Shown piece after piece: positions 48,986 through 60,093 of a stretch of DNA of 64,000 nucleotides. Position 1 is the first letter of the stretch. Every line of letters begins with the position of its first letter. Source of the stretch: Hydractinia symbiolongicarpus (lineage: Eukaryota; Cnidaria; Hydrozoa; Anthoathecata; Hydractiniidae); assembly GCF_029227915.1 (NCBI RefSeq), contig NC_079881.1, positions 15,105,501-15,169,500 on the forward strand. The letters are read 5' to 3'. The position numbers and the translations under genes are program-made. A model generated the notes under the pieces. That model was not told the DNA's origin, did no database searches, and saw only the letters and a list, made by a program, of their open reading frames with translations.

Positions 48986-51376
48986 TGTCTCCTGTCTGAG
49001 CTCTTGGAACTCCCTGACTTAAGTGTAGTGTCCTTGTTAGGTCATAAGAGGCTGTATTACACGCTTTAAAGGTCTGTCCACGTACTTAGGAACGTTCTCA
49101 GAGCCTGGCGCTGAAGAAAACGACTTAATACATCGTAGACCATTGAGATTAAAAGGAATAGACCGATGGCAACTTGTCCGAGCTCGTGGAATCACGTGAT
49201 TTACGTGATTTACGTGTAGACTCCAAATTAGGCCGTGAAAGGCAATATTAGAGGCTTTAAAGGCCTGTCCACTTAGTTAGCAGCGTTTTTAGAACCTAGC
49301 GCTCAGGTAAACGAATTAAGATATCGTAGTCCATTGAGATTGAAAGGAACAGAACGATGGCAATTTCTCTGTCCTTGTGGAAACACGTGATTGACATGTA
49401 GACTCCTTATTGGGCCGTAAAAGGCGATAATATACACTTTAAAGGCCTGTCCACGTAGTTAGGAACGGTCTCAGGGCCTGGAGCTTAAGCAATCGACTTA
49501 ATACATCGTAGTCCATTGAGATTGAAAGGAATAGACTGATGGCCTCCTGTCTGTGCTCTTGGGACTCCCTGACTTAAGTGTAGTCCCCATGTTAGGTCAT
49601 AAGAGGCTGTATTACACGCTTTAAAGGCCTGACCACGTAATTAGGAACGTTCTTAGAGCCTGGCGCTCAAGAAAACAACTTAATGTATCGTAGTCTATTG
49701 AGATTGAAACGAAGAGACCGATGGCAACTTGGCTGGGTTCGCGGATTCACGTGATTTACGTGTAGACTCCAAATTAGGCAGTAAAGGGCCATATTACAGG
49801 CTTAAAAGGCCTGTGCACGTAGTTAGGAACGTTCTCAGAGCCTGGCGCTCAAGAAAACCACTCATTACATCGTAATCCATTGAAATTAAAAGGAATAGAC
49901 TGATGGCCTCCTTTCTGTGCTCTTGGAAATCCTGACTTAAGTGTAGTCTCCTTGTTAGGCCGTAAAAGGCTGTATTACACGCATTAAAGGTCTGTCCACG
50001 TAATTAGGAAAGTTCTTAGAGCCTGGCGCTCAAGAAAACGACTTAATTTATCGTAGTCTATTGAGATTGAAACGAATAGTCTGATGGCCTCTTGCCTGGG
50101 CTAGTGGAATCCCGTGATTTACGTGTAGATTCCTTGTTAGGCCGTAAAAGGCCATATTACACGCTTTAAAGGTCTGTCCACGTAGTTAGGAACGTTCTCA
50201 GAGACTGGCGCTCAAGAAAACGACTTACTACATCTTAGAACAATGAGATTAAAAGCAAGAATCGAATGAAACCTGTTGGAGCTCTTGGAATCACGTGATT
50301 TACGTGTAGACTCCAAATTAGGCCGTGAAAGGCAATATTAGAGGTTTTAAAGGCCTGTGCACGTAGTTAGCAGCGTTCTTAGAGCCTGGTACACAAGAAA
50401 ACAACTTAATATATCGTAGTCCATTGAGATTGAAAAGAATTGACCGATGCCAACTTGTCCGGGCTCGTGGAATTACGTGAGTTACGTGCAGTCTACTTAT
50501 TAGGTCGTAAAGGCGATAATACACACTTTAAAGGCCTGTCAACGTAGTTAGCAGCGTTTTTAGAGCCTGGCGCTCAGGAAAACGAATTAAGACATCATAG
50601 TCCATTGAGATTGAAAGGAACAGACCGATGCCAATTTCTCTGTCCTTGTGGAAACACGTGATTGACGTGGAGACTCTTTATTAGGCCGTAAAAGGCGATA
50701 ATACACACTTTAAAGGCCTGTCCACGTAGTTAGGAACGGTCTCAGGGCCTGGAGCTTAAGCAATCGACTTAAGACATCGTAGTCCATTGAGATTGAAAGG
50801 AATAGACTGCTGGTCTCCTGTCTGTGTTCTTGGAACTCCCTGACTTATGTGTAGTGTCCTTCTTAGGTCATAAGAGGCTGTATTACACGCTTTAAAGGTC
50901 TGTTCACGTAGTTAGGAACGTTCTCAGAGCCTGGCGCTGAAGAAAACGACTTAATACATCGTAGACCATTGAGATTAAAAGGAATAGACCGATGGCAACT
51001 TGTCCGGGCTCGTGGAATCACGTGATTTACGTGATTTACGTGTAGACTCCAAATTAGGCCGTGAAAGGCAATATTAGAGGTTTTAAAGGCCTGTCCACGT
51101 AGTTAGCAGCGTTTTTAGAGCCTAGCGCTCAGGTAAACGAATTAAGATATCGTAGTCCATTGAGATTGAAAAGAACAGAACGATGGCAATTTCTCTGATC
51201 TTGTGGAAACACGTGATTGACGTGTAGACTCCTTATTAGGCCGCAAAAGGCGATAATACACACTTTAAAGGCCTGTCCACGTAGTTAGGAACGGTCTCAG
51301 GGCCTGGAGCTTAAGCAATCGACTTAATACATCGTAGTCCATTGAGATTGAAAGGAATAGACTGATGGCCTCCTGT
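48673..51376 (+). repeat. Recent block duplication ~2.7 kb, copy 2
   Basis: Partner of 39177-41880. The left boundary is a switch from a D box (CAGGCGATTTACG) to a G monomer. At the right end CTTGGGACTCCCTGAC replaces CTTGGAACTCCCTGAC and the following monomers differ. Confidence 0.88.
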
Positions 51377-51608
51377 CTGTGCTCTTGGGACTCCCTGACT
51401 TAAGTGTAGTCCCCTTGTTAGGTCATAAGAGGCTGCATTACAGGCTTAAAAGGCCTGACCACGTAATTAGGAACGTTCTCAGAGCCTGGCGCTCAAGACA
51501 ACCACTCATTACATCGTAATCCATTGAAATTGAAAGGAATAGACTGATGGCCTCCTGTCTGTGCTCTTGGAACTCCCTGACTTTAAGTGTAGTCTCCTTG
51601 TTAAGCCA
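49756..51608 (+). repeat. ~1.85-kb duplicated segment, copy 1
   Basis: The segment matches 52320-54172 at offset 2,564 bp (14 monomers). It overlaps the 48673-51376 block, so part of this sequence exists three times (about 40260-41880, 49756-51376, 52320-53940). Confidence 0.85.
51019..51042. repeat. 9-bp microduplication (TTACGTGAT) in the dyad box
   Basis: The usual CACGTGATTTACGTG is extended by one extra TTACGTGAT unit, so three ACGTG motifs lie 9 bp apart and the monomer grows to about 190 bp. The same insertion occurs near 7735, 9190, 16185, 20185, 22740, 24565, 28025, 30760, 33315, 35135, 38600 (variant), 39695, 41525, 42435, 44265, 47545 (decayed), 49195, 52305, 53585 and 61045. The copies share flanks, which suggests few origins followed by spread through block duplication. 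Confidence 0.85.
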
Positions 51609-52095
51609 TAAGAGGCCATATTACACGCTTAAAAGGCCTTTCCATGTAGTTAGGAAGGTTCTCAGAGCCTGGCGCTCAAGAAAGCGACTTAATACATCGT
51701 AGTCCATTGATATTGAAAGAAACAGACTGATGGCCACTTGTTGGGGCTCGTGGAATCAGGCGATTTACGTGTAGACTCCTTATTAGGCCGTGAAAGGCAA
51801 TATTAGAGGCTTTAAAGGCCTGTGCACGTAGTTAGCAGCGTTCTTAGAGCCTGGTACACAAGAAAACAACTTAATATATCGTAGTCCATTGAGATTGAAA
51901 AGAATTGACCGATGCCAACTTGTCCGGGCTCGTGGAATTACGTGAGTTACGTGCAGTCTACTTATTAGGTCGTAAAAGGCGATAATACACACTTTAAAGG
52001 CCTGTCCACGTAGTTAGCAGCGTTTTTAGAGCCTGGCGCACAGGAAAACGAATTAAGACATCGTAGTCCATTGAGATTGAAAGGAATAGACTGAT
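51490..52095 (+). repeat. ~0.6-kb duplicated segment, copy 2
   Basis: Second copy of 48380-48985. It departs at about 52092 where GACTGATGGCCTCC replaces GACTGAATGTCTCC. Confidence 0.82.
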
Positions 52096-52319
52096 GGCCT
52101 CCTGTCTGTGCTCTTGGGACTCCCTGACTTAAGTGTAGTCCCCATGTTAGGTCATAAGAGGCTGTATTACACGCTTTAAAGGCCTGACCACGTAATTAGG
52201 AACGTTCTTAGAGCCTGGCGCTCAAGAAAACAACTTAATGTATCGTAGTCTATTGAGATTGAAAGGAATAGACCGATGGCAACTTGTCCGAGCTCGTGGA
52301 ATCACGTGATTTACGTGAT
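52096..52319 (+). repeat. Junction monomer between two duplicated segments
   Basis: Just over one monomer. The left part resembles 49543-49700 and the right part resembles the 9-bp-insert monomer near 49160, so this is a composite produced where two duplications meet. Confidence 0.7.
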
Positions 52320-54172
52320 TTACGTGTAGACTCCAAATTAGGCAGTAAAGGGCCATATTACAGGCTTAAAAGGCCTGTGCACGTAGTTAGGAACGTTCTC
52401 AGAGCCTGGCGCTCAAGAAAACCACTCATTACATCGTAATCCATTGAAATTAAAAGGAATAGACTGATGGCCTCCTTTCTGTGCTCTTGGAAATCCTGAC
52501 TTAAGTGTAGTCTCCTTGTTAGGCCGTAAAAGGCTGTATTACACGCATTAAAGGTCTGTCCACGTAATTAGGAAAGTTCTTAGAGCCTGGCGCTCAAGAA
52601 AACGACTTAATTTATCGTAGTCTATTGAGATTGAAACGAATAGTCTGATGGCCTCTTGCCTGGGCTAGTGGAATCCCGTGATTTACGTGTAGATTCCTTG
52701 TTAGGCCGTAAAAGGCCATATTACACGCTTTAAAGGTCTGTCCACGTAGTTAGGAACGTTCTCAGAGACTGGCGCTCAAGAAAACGACTTACTACATCGT
52801 AGAACAATGAGATTAAAAGCAAGAATCGAATGAAACCTGTTGGAGCTCTTGGAATCACGTGATTTACGTGTAGACTCCAAATTAAGCCGTGAAAGGCAAT
52901 ATTAGAGGTTTTAAAGGCCTGTGCACGTAGTTAGCAGCGTTCTTAGAGCCTGGTACACAAGAAAACAACTTAATATATCGTAGTCCATTGAGATTGAAAA
53001 GAATTGACCGATGCCAACTTGTCCGGGCTCGTGGAATTACGTGAGTTACGTGCAGTCTACTTATTAGGTCGTAAAGGCGATAATACACACTTTAAAGGCC
53101 TGTCAACGTAGTTAGCAGCGTTTTTAGAGCCTGGCGCTCAGGAAAACGAATTAAGACATCATAGTCCATTGAGATTGAAAGGAACAGACCGATGCCAATT
53201 TCTCTGTCCTTGTGGAAACACGTGATTGACGTGGAGACTCTTTATTAGGCCGTAAAAGGCGATAATACACACTTTAAAGGCCTGTCCACGTAGTTAGGAA
53301 CGGTCTCAGGGCCTGGAGCTTAAGCAATCGACTTAAGACATCGTAGTCCATTGAGATTGAAAGGAATAGACTGCTGGTCTCCTGTCTGTGTTCTTGGAAC
53401 TCCCTGACTTATGTGTAGTGTCCTTCTTAGGTCATAAGAGGCTGTATTACACGCTTTAAAGGTCTGTTCACGTAGTTAGGAACGTTCTCAGAGCCTGGCG
53501 CTGAAGAAAACGACTTAATACATCGTAGACCATTGAGATTAAAAGGAATAGACCGATGGCAACTTGTCCGGGCTCGTGGAATCACGTGATTTACGTGATT
53601 TACGTGTAGACTCCAAATTAGGCCGTGAAAGGCAATATTAGAGGTTTTAAAGGCCTGTCCACGTAGTTAGCAGCGTTTTTAGAGCCTAGCGCTCAGGTAA
53701 ACGAATTAAGATATCGTAGTCCATTGAGATTGAAAAGAACAGAACGATGGCAATTTCTCTGATCTTGTGGAAACACGTGATTGACGTGTAGACTCCTTAT
53801 TAGGCCGCAAAAGGCGATAATACACACTTTAAAGGCCTGTCCACGTAGTTAGGAACGGTCTCAGGGCCTGGAGCTTAAGCAATCGACTTAATACATCGTA
53901 GTCCATTGAGATTGAAAGGAATAGACTGATGGCCTCCTGTCTGTGCTCTTGGGACTCCCTGACTTAAGTGTAGTCCCCTTGTTAGGTCATAAGAGGCTGC
54001 ATTACAGGCTTAAAAGGCCTGACCACGTAATTAGGAACGTTCTCAGAGCCTGGCGCTCAAGACAACCACTCATTACATCGTAATCCATTGAAATTGAAAG
54101 GAATAGACTGATGGCCTCCTGTCTGTGCTCTTGGAACTCCCTGACTTTAAGTGTAGTCTCCTTGTTAGGCCT
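52320..54172 (+). repeat. ~1.85-kb duplicated segment, copy 2
   Basis: Partner of 49756-51608. Its left edge is at a 9-bp-insert box: the left half of that monomer matches 49150-49210 instead, so the boundary falls inside the dyad region. The right edge is near CTTGTTAGGCCTTAAGAGGCC. Confidence 0.84.
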
Positions 54173-54460
54173 TAAGAGGCCATATTACACGCTTAAAAGG
54201 CCTTTGCATGTAGTTAGGAACGTTCTCAGAGCCTGGCGCTCAAGAAAGCGACTTAATACATCGTAGTCCATTGAGATTAAAAGAAACAGACTGATGGCCA
54301 CTTGTTGAGGCTTGTGGAAACAGGCGATTTACGTGTAGACTCCTTATTAGGCCGTAAAAGGCCATATTACACGCTTTAAAGGTCTGTCCACGTAGTTAGG
54401 AACGTTCCCAGACCTTGCGCTCAAGAAAACGACTTAATACATCGTAGACCATTGAGATTA
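54173..54460 (+). repeat. Left flank of the 8-monomer HOR
   Basis: About 1.6 monomers: a D-type unit with CTTGTTGAGGCTTGTGGAAAC and a unit with GTTCCCAGACCTTGCGC (also near 17181), 2 bp shorter than the equivalent CTCAGAGCCTGGCGC in the HOR proper. Confidence 0.75.
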
Positions 54461-55913
54461 AAAGGAACAGCCGTATGGAATTTGTCGGACCTCTTGGAAT
54501 CACGTGATTTACGTGTACACTCCAAATTAGGCCGTGAAAGGCAATATTAATGGCTTTAAAGGCCCGTGCACGTAGTTAACAACGTTCTTAGAGCCTGGCA
54601 CTCAGGAAAACGACTTAATATATCGTAGTCCATTGAGATTGAAAAAATAGACCGATGCCAACTTGACCAGGCTCGTGGAATCACGTGAGTTACGTGCAGT
54701 CTACTTATTAGGTCGTAAAAGGCGATAATACACACTTTAAAGGCCTGGCCACGGAGTTTGCAGCCTTTTTAGAGCCTGGCACTCAGGAAAACGAATTAAG
54801 ACATCGTAGTCCATTAAGATTGAATGGAACAGACCGATGGCAACTTCTCTGTCCTTTGGAAACACGTGGTTCACGTGTAGTCTCCAAATTAGGCCGTAAA
54901 TAGACCTATTACAGGACTTAAAGGCCTGTGCACGCAGTTAGCAACGTTCTTAGAGCCAGACGCTCAACAAAACGACTTATTACATCGTAGTCCATTGAGA
55001 TTGAAACGAATAGGCCGACGGCCTCCTGTCTGTGCTTGCGAAATCACATGAGTTACGTGTAAACTCCAAATTAGGTTGTAAACGGCCATATTACAGGCTT
55101 AAAAGTCCCGTGCACGTAGTTAGGAACGTTCTCAGAGCCCGGCGCTCAAAAAAACCACTTATTACATTGTAATCCATTGAAATTGAAAGGAATAGACTGA
55201 TGGCCTCCTGTCTGTGCTCTTGGAACTCCCTGACTTAAGTGTAGTCTCCTTGTTAGGCCATAAGAGGCTGTAGTACACGCTTTAAAGGTCTATCCGCGTA
55301 ATTAGGAACGTTCTTAGAACGTGGCGCGCAAGAAAACGACTTAATATATCGTAGTCTATTGAGATTGAAACGAATAGACCGATGGCAACTTGGCTGGGCT
55401 CGCTGAATCACCTGAATTACGTGTAGACTCTAAATTAGGCCGTAAAAGGCCACATTACACGTTTTAAAGGTCTGTACACGTAATTAGGAACGTTCTTAGA
55501 GCCTGGCGTTCTAGAAAACGACTTAATATATCGTAGTCTATTGAGATTGAAACGAATAGACCGATGGCAACTTGGCTGGGCTCGCGGAATCACGTGATTT
55601 ACGTGTAGACTCCAAATTAGGCCGTAAAAGGCCATATTACAGGCTTAAAAGGCCTTTGCAAGTAGTTAGGGACGTTCTCAGAGCCTGGCGCTCAAGAAAG
55701 CGACTTAATACATCGTAGTCCATTGAGATTGAAAGAAACAGACTGCTGACCACTTGTTGGGGCTCGTGGAATCAGGCGAATTACGTGTAGACTCCTTATT
55801 AGGGCGTAAAAGGCCATATTACACGCTTTTAAGGTCTGTCCACGTAGTTAGGAACGTTCTCAGAGCCTGGCGCTAAAGAAAACGACTTAATACATCGTAG
55901 ACCATTGAGATTA
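54461..55913 (+). repeat. 8-monomer HOR (1,453 bp), copy 1
   Basis: Monomer order is J, G', C, B', B, A', A, D. AAAGGAACAGCCG at 54461 recurs at 55914 and 57366. This copy has a few private bases: CCGTATGG instead of CCGAATGG, CATTAAGATTGAATGG, GAGCCAGACGC and GAACGTGGCGC. Confidence 0.92.
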
Positions 55914-57365
55914 AAAGGAACAGCCGAATGGAATTTGTCGGACCTCTTGGAATCACGTGATTTACGTGTACACTCCAAATTAGGCCGTGAAAGGCAATAT
56001 TAATGGCTTTAAAGGCCCGTGCACGTAGTTAACAACGTTCTTAGAGCCTGGCACTCAGGAAAACGACTTAATATATCGTAGTCCATTGAGATTGAAAAAA
56101 TAGACCGATGCCAACTTGACCAGGCTCGTGGAATCACGTGAGTTACGTGCAGTCTACTTATTAGGTCGTAAAAGGCGATAATACACACTTTAAAGGCCTG
56201 GCCACGGAGTTTGCAGCCTTTTTAGAGCCTGGCACTCAGGAAAACGAATTAAGACATCGTAGTCCATTGAGATTGAATGGAACAGACCGATGGCAACTTC
56301 TCTGTCCTTTGGAAACACGTGGTTCACGTGTAGTCTCCAAATTAGGCCGTAAATAGACCTATTACAGGACTTAAAGGCCTGTGCACGCAGTTAGCAACGT
56401 TCTTAGAGCCTGACGCTCAACAAAACGACTTATTACATCGTAGTCCATTGAGATTGAAACGAATAGGCCGACGGCCTCCTGTCTGTGCTTGCGAAATCAC
56501 ATGAGTTACGTGTAAACTCCAAATTAGGTTGTAAACGGCCATATTACAGGCTTAAAAGTCCCGTGCACGTAGTTAGGAACGTTCTCAGAGCCCGGCGCTC
56601 AAAAAACCACTTATTACATTGTAATCCATTGAAATTGAAAGGAATAGACTGATGGCCTCCTGTCTGTGCTCTTGGAACTCCCTGACTTAAGTGTAGTCTC
56701 CTTGTTAGGCCATAAGAGGCTGTAGTACACGCTTTAAAGGTCTATCCGCGTAATTAGGAACGTTCTTAGAACCTGGCGCGCAAGAAAACGACTTAATATA
56801 TCGTAGTCTATTGAGATTGAAACGAATAGACCGATGGCAACTTGGCTGGGCTCGCTGAATCACCTGAATTACGTGTAGACTCTAAATTAGGCCGTAAAAG
56901 GCCACATTACACGTTTTAAAGGTCTGTACACGTAATTAGGAACGTTCTTAGAGCCTGGCGTTCTAGAAAACGACTTAATATATCGTAGTCTATTGAGATT
57001 GAAACGAATAGACCGATGGCAACTTGGCTGGGCTCGCGGAATCACGTGATTTACGTGTAGACTCCAAATTAGGCCGTAAAAGGCCATATTACAGGCTTAA
57101 AAGGCCTTTGCAAGTAGTTAGGGACGTTCTCAGAGCCTGGCGCTCAAGAAAGCGACTTAATACATCGTAGTCCATTGAGATTGAAAGAAACAGACTGCTG
57201 ACCACTTGTTGGGGCTCGTGGAATCAGGCGAATTACGTGTAGACTCCTTATTAGGGCGTAAAAGGCCATATTACACGCTTTTAAGGTCTGTCCACGTAGT
57301 TAGGAACGTTCTCAGAGCCTGGCGCTAAAGAAAACGACTTAATACATCGTAGACCATTGAGATTA
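55914..57365 (+). repeat. 8-monomer HOR (1,452 bp), copy 2
   Basis: Compared with copy 3, the only difference I noticed is one fewer A in the CTCAAAAAACC run near 56598. It shares with copy 3 all bases at which copy 1 differs. Confidence 0.92.
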
Positions 57366-58817
57366 AAAGGAACAGCCGAATGGAATTTGTCGGACCTCTT
57401 GGAATCACGTGATTTACGTGTACACTCCAAATTAGGCCGTGAAAGGCAATATTAATGGCTTTAAAGGCCCGTGCACGTAGTTAACAACGTTCTTAGAGCC
57501 TGGCACTCAGGAAAACGACTTAATATATCGTAGTCCATTGAGATTGAAAAAATAGACCGATGCCAACTTGACCAGGCTCGTGGAATCACGTGAGTTACGT
57601 GCAGTCTACTTATTAGGTCGTAAAAGGCGATAATACACACTTTAAAGGCCTGGCCACGGAGTTTGCAGCCTTTTTAGAGCCTGGCACTCAGGAAAACGAA
57701 TTAAGACATCGTAGTCCATTGAGATTGAATGGAACAGACCGATGGCAACTTCTCTGTCCTTTGGAAACACGTGGTTCACGTGTAGTCTCCAAATTAGGCC
57801 GTAAATAGACCTATTACAGGACTTAAAGGCCTGTGCACGCAGTTAGCAACGTTCTTAGAGCCTGACGCTCAACAAAACGACTTATTACATCGTAGTCCAT
57901 TGAGATTGAAACGAATAGGCCGACGGCCTCCTGTCTGTGCTTGCGAAATCACATGAGTTACGTGTAAACTCCAAATTAGGTTGTAAACGGCCATATTACA
58001 GGCTTAAAAGTCCCGTGCACGTAGTTAGGAACGTTCTCAGAGCCCGGCGCTCAAAAAAACCACTTATTACATTGTAATCCATTGAAATTGAAAGGAATAG
58101 ACTGATGGCCTCCTGTCTGTGCTCTTGGAACTCCCTGACTTAAGTGTAGTCTCCTTGTTAGGCCATAAGAGGCTGTAGTACACGCTTTAAAGGTCTATCC
58201 GCGTAATTAGGAACGTTCTTAGAACCTGGCGCGCAAGAAAACGACTTAATATATCGTAGTCTATTGAGATTGAAACGAATAGACCGATGGCAACTTGGCT
58301 GGGCTCGCTGAATCACCTGAATTACGTGTAGACTCTAAATTAGGCCGTAAAAGGCCACATTACACGTTTTAAAGGTCTGTACACGTAATTAGGAACGTTC
58401 TTAGAGCCTGGCGTTCTAGAAAACGACTTAATATATCGTAGTCTATTGAGATTGAAACGAATAGACCGATGGCAACTTGGCTGGGCTCGCGGAATCACGT
58501 GATTTACGTGTAGACTCCAAATTAGGCCGTAAAAGGCCATATTACAGGCTTAAAAGGCCTTTGCAAGTAGTTAGGGACGTTCTCAGAGCCTGGCGCTCAA
58601 GAAAGCGACTTAATACATCGTAGTCCATTGAGATTGAAAGAAACAGACTGCTGACCACTTGTTGGGGCTCGTGGAATCAGGCGAATTACGTGTAGACTCC
58701 TTATTAGGGCGTAAAAGGCCATATTACACGCTTTTAAGGTCTGTCCACGTAGTTAGGAACGTTCTCAGAGCCTGGCGCTAAAGAAAACGACTTAATACAT
58801 CGTAGACCATTAGGATT
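57366..58817 (+). repeat. 8-monomer HOR (1,452 bp), copy 3
   Basis: Third tandem copy. It ends in the D monomer; at about 58810 the sequence changes from CATTGAGATTAAAAGGAACAG to CATTAGGATTAAAAGGAATAG and leaves the HOR. Confidence 0.92.
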
Positions 58818-59366
58818 AAAAGGAATAGACCGATGGCAACTTGTCCGGGCTCGTGGAATCACGTGAGTTACGTGTAGACTCAAAATTAGGCCGTGAAGGC
58901 AATATTAGAGGCTTTAAAGGCCTGTGCACGTACTTAACAACGTTCTCAGAACCTGGCGCTCAAGAAAGCGACTTAATACATCGTAGTCAATTGAGATTGA
59001 AAGGAACAGACTGATGACCACTTGTAGGGGCTCGTGGAATCAGGCGATTTACGTGTAGACTCCTTATTAGGCCGTAAAAGGCCATATTACAGGCTTTAAA
59101 GGTCTGTGCGCGTAGTTATGAACGTTCTCCGAGCCTGACGCTCAAGAAAACGACTTATTACATCGTAGTCCAATGAGATTGAAAGGAATAGGCCGACGGC
59201 CTCCTGTCTGTGCTCGTGGAACTCCCTGACTTAAGAGTAGTCTCCTTATTAGGGCGTAAAAGGCCATATTACACGCTTTAAAGGTCTGTCCACGTAGTTA
59301 GGAACGTTCTCAGAGACTGGCGCTCAAGAAAACGACTTACTACATCGTAGAACAATGAGATTAAAG
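58818..59366 (+). repeat. A-related, D, B' monomers resembling 7130-7600
   Basis: The run shares TACTTAACAACGTTCTCAG, CGTAGTCAATTGAG and GACTGATGACCACTTGTAGG with 7130-7560. The parts up to the D box also match 26340-26590, 36730-36980 and 45860-46110. It ends with a unit leading into an F monomer. No genes seen. Confidence 0.78.
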
Positions 59367-60093
59367 GCAAGAATCGAATGGAACCTGTTGGAGCTCGTGG
59401 AATCACGTGATTAACGTGTAGACTTCAAATTAGGCCGTGAAAGGCAATATTAGAGGCTTTAAAGGCCTGTGCACGTAGTTAGCAGCGTTCTTAGAGCCTG
59501 GTACACAAGAAAACAACTTAATATATCGTAGTCCATTGAGATTGAAAAGAATTGACTGATGCCAACTTGTCTGGGCTCGAGGAATTACGTGAGTTACGTG
59601 CAGTCTACTTATTAGGTCGTAAAAGGCGATAATACACACTTTAAAGGCTTGTCCACGTAGTTAGCAGCGTTTTTAGAGCCTGGCGCTCAGGAAAACGAAT
59701 TAAGACATCATAGTCCATTGAGATTGAAAGGAACAGACCGATGCCAATTTCTCTGTCCTTGTGGAAACACGTGATTGACGTGTAGACTCTTTATTAGGCC
59801 GTAAAACGCGATAATACACACTTTAAAGGCCTGTCCACGTAGTTAGCAGCGTTTTTAGAGCCTGGCGCTCAGGAAAACGAATTAAGACATCATAGTCCAT
59901 TGAGATTGAAAGGAACAGACCGATGCCAATTTCTCTGTACTTGTGAAAACACGTGATTGACGTGTAGACTCCTTATTAGGCCGTAAAAGGCGATAATACA
60001 CACTTTAAAGGCCTGGCCACGTAGTTGGCAGCCTTTTTAGAGCCTGGCGCTCAGGAAAACGAATTAAGACATCGTAGTCAATTGAGATTGAAA
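59367..60093 (+). repeat. Isolated 4-monomer HOR unit F-G-C'-C'
   Basis: GCAAGAATCGAATGG at 59367 starts one F-G-C'-C' unit with its own variants (GATTAACGTG near 59409, ATTGACTGATGCC near 59550, CTCTGTACTTG near 59934). It is a single copy here, unlike the tandem pairs at 20.7, 28.5 and 31.3 kb. Confidence 0.8.
59767..59783. other. C'-class dyad, ACACGT-GATTG-ACGTGT
   Basis: This is a perfect inverted repeat with 6-bp arms and a 5-bp spacer, at the same place in the monomer as the A and C boxes. C' monomers carry GATGCCAATTTCTCTGTCC upstream. They occur in adjacent pairs after an F and a G monomer in the 4-monomer HOR, and are among the commonest units between 19 and 53 kb. Confidence 0.72.

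Noticed and set aside
56994-57012. CENP-B-box-like sequence on the minus strand of GAGATTGAAACGAATAG
   Set aside because: The minus strand reads ATTCGTTTCAATCTC. It has the TTCG half and the central A of NTTCGNNNNANNCGGGN but lacks the CGGG half. It occurs only in the subset of monomers with AAACGAATAG. The TTCCACGAGCCCGG minus-strand stretch near the GTCCGGGCTCG region also misses key positions.
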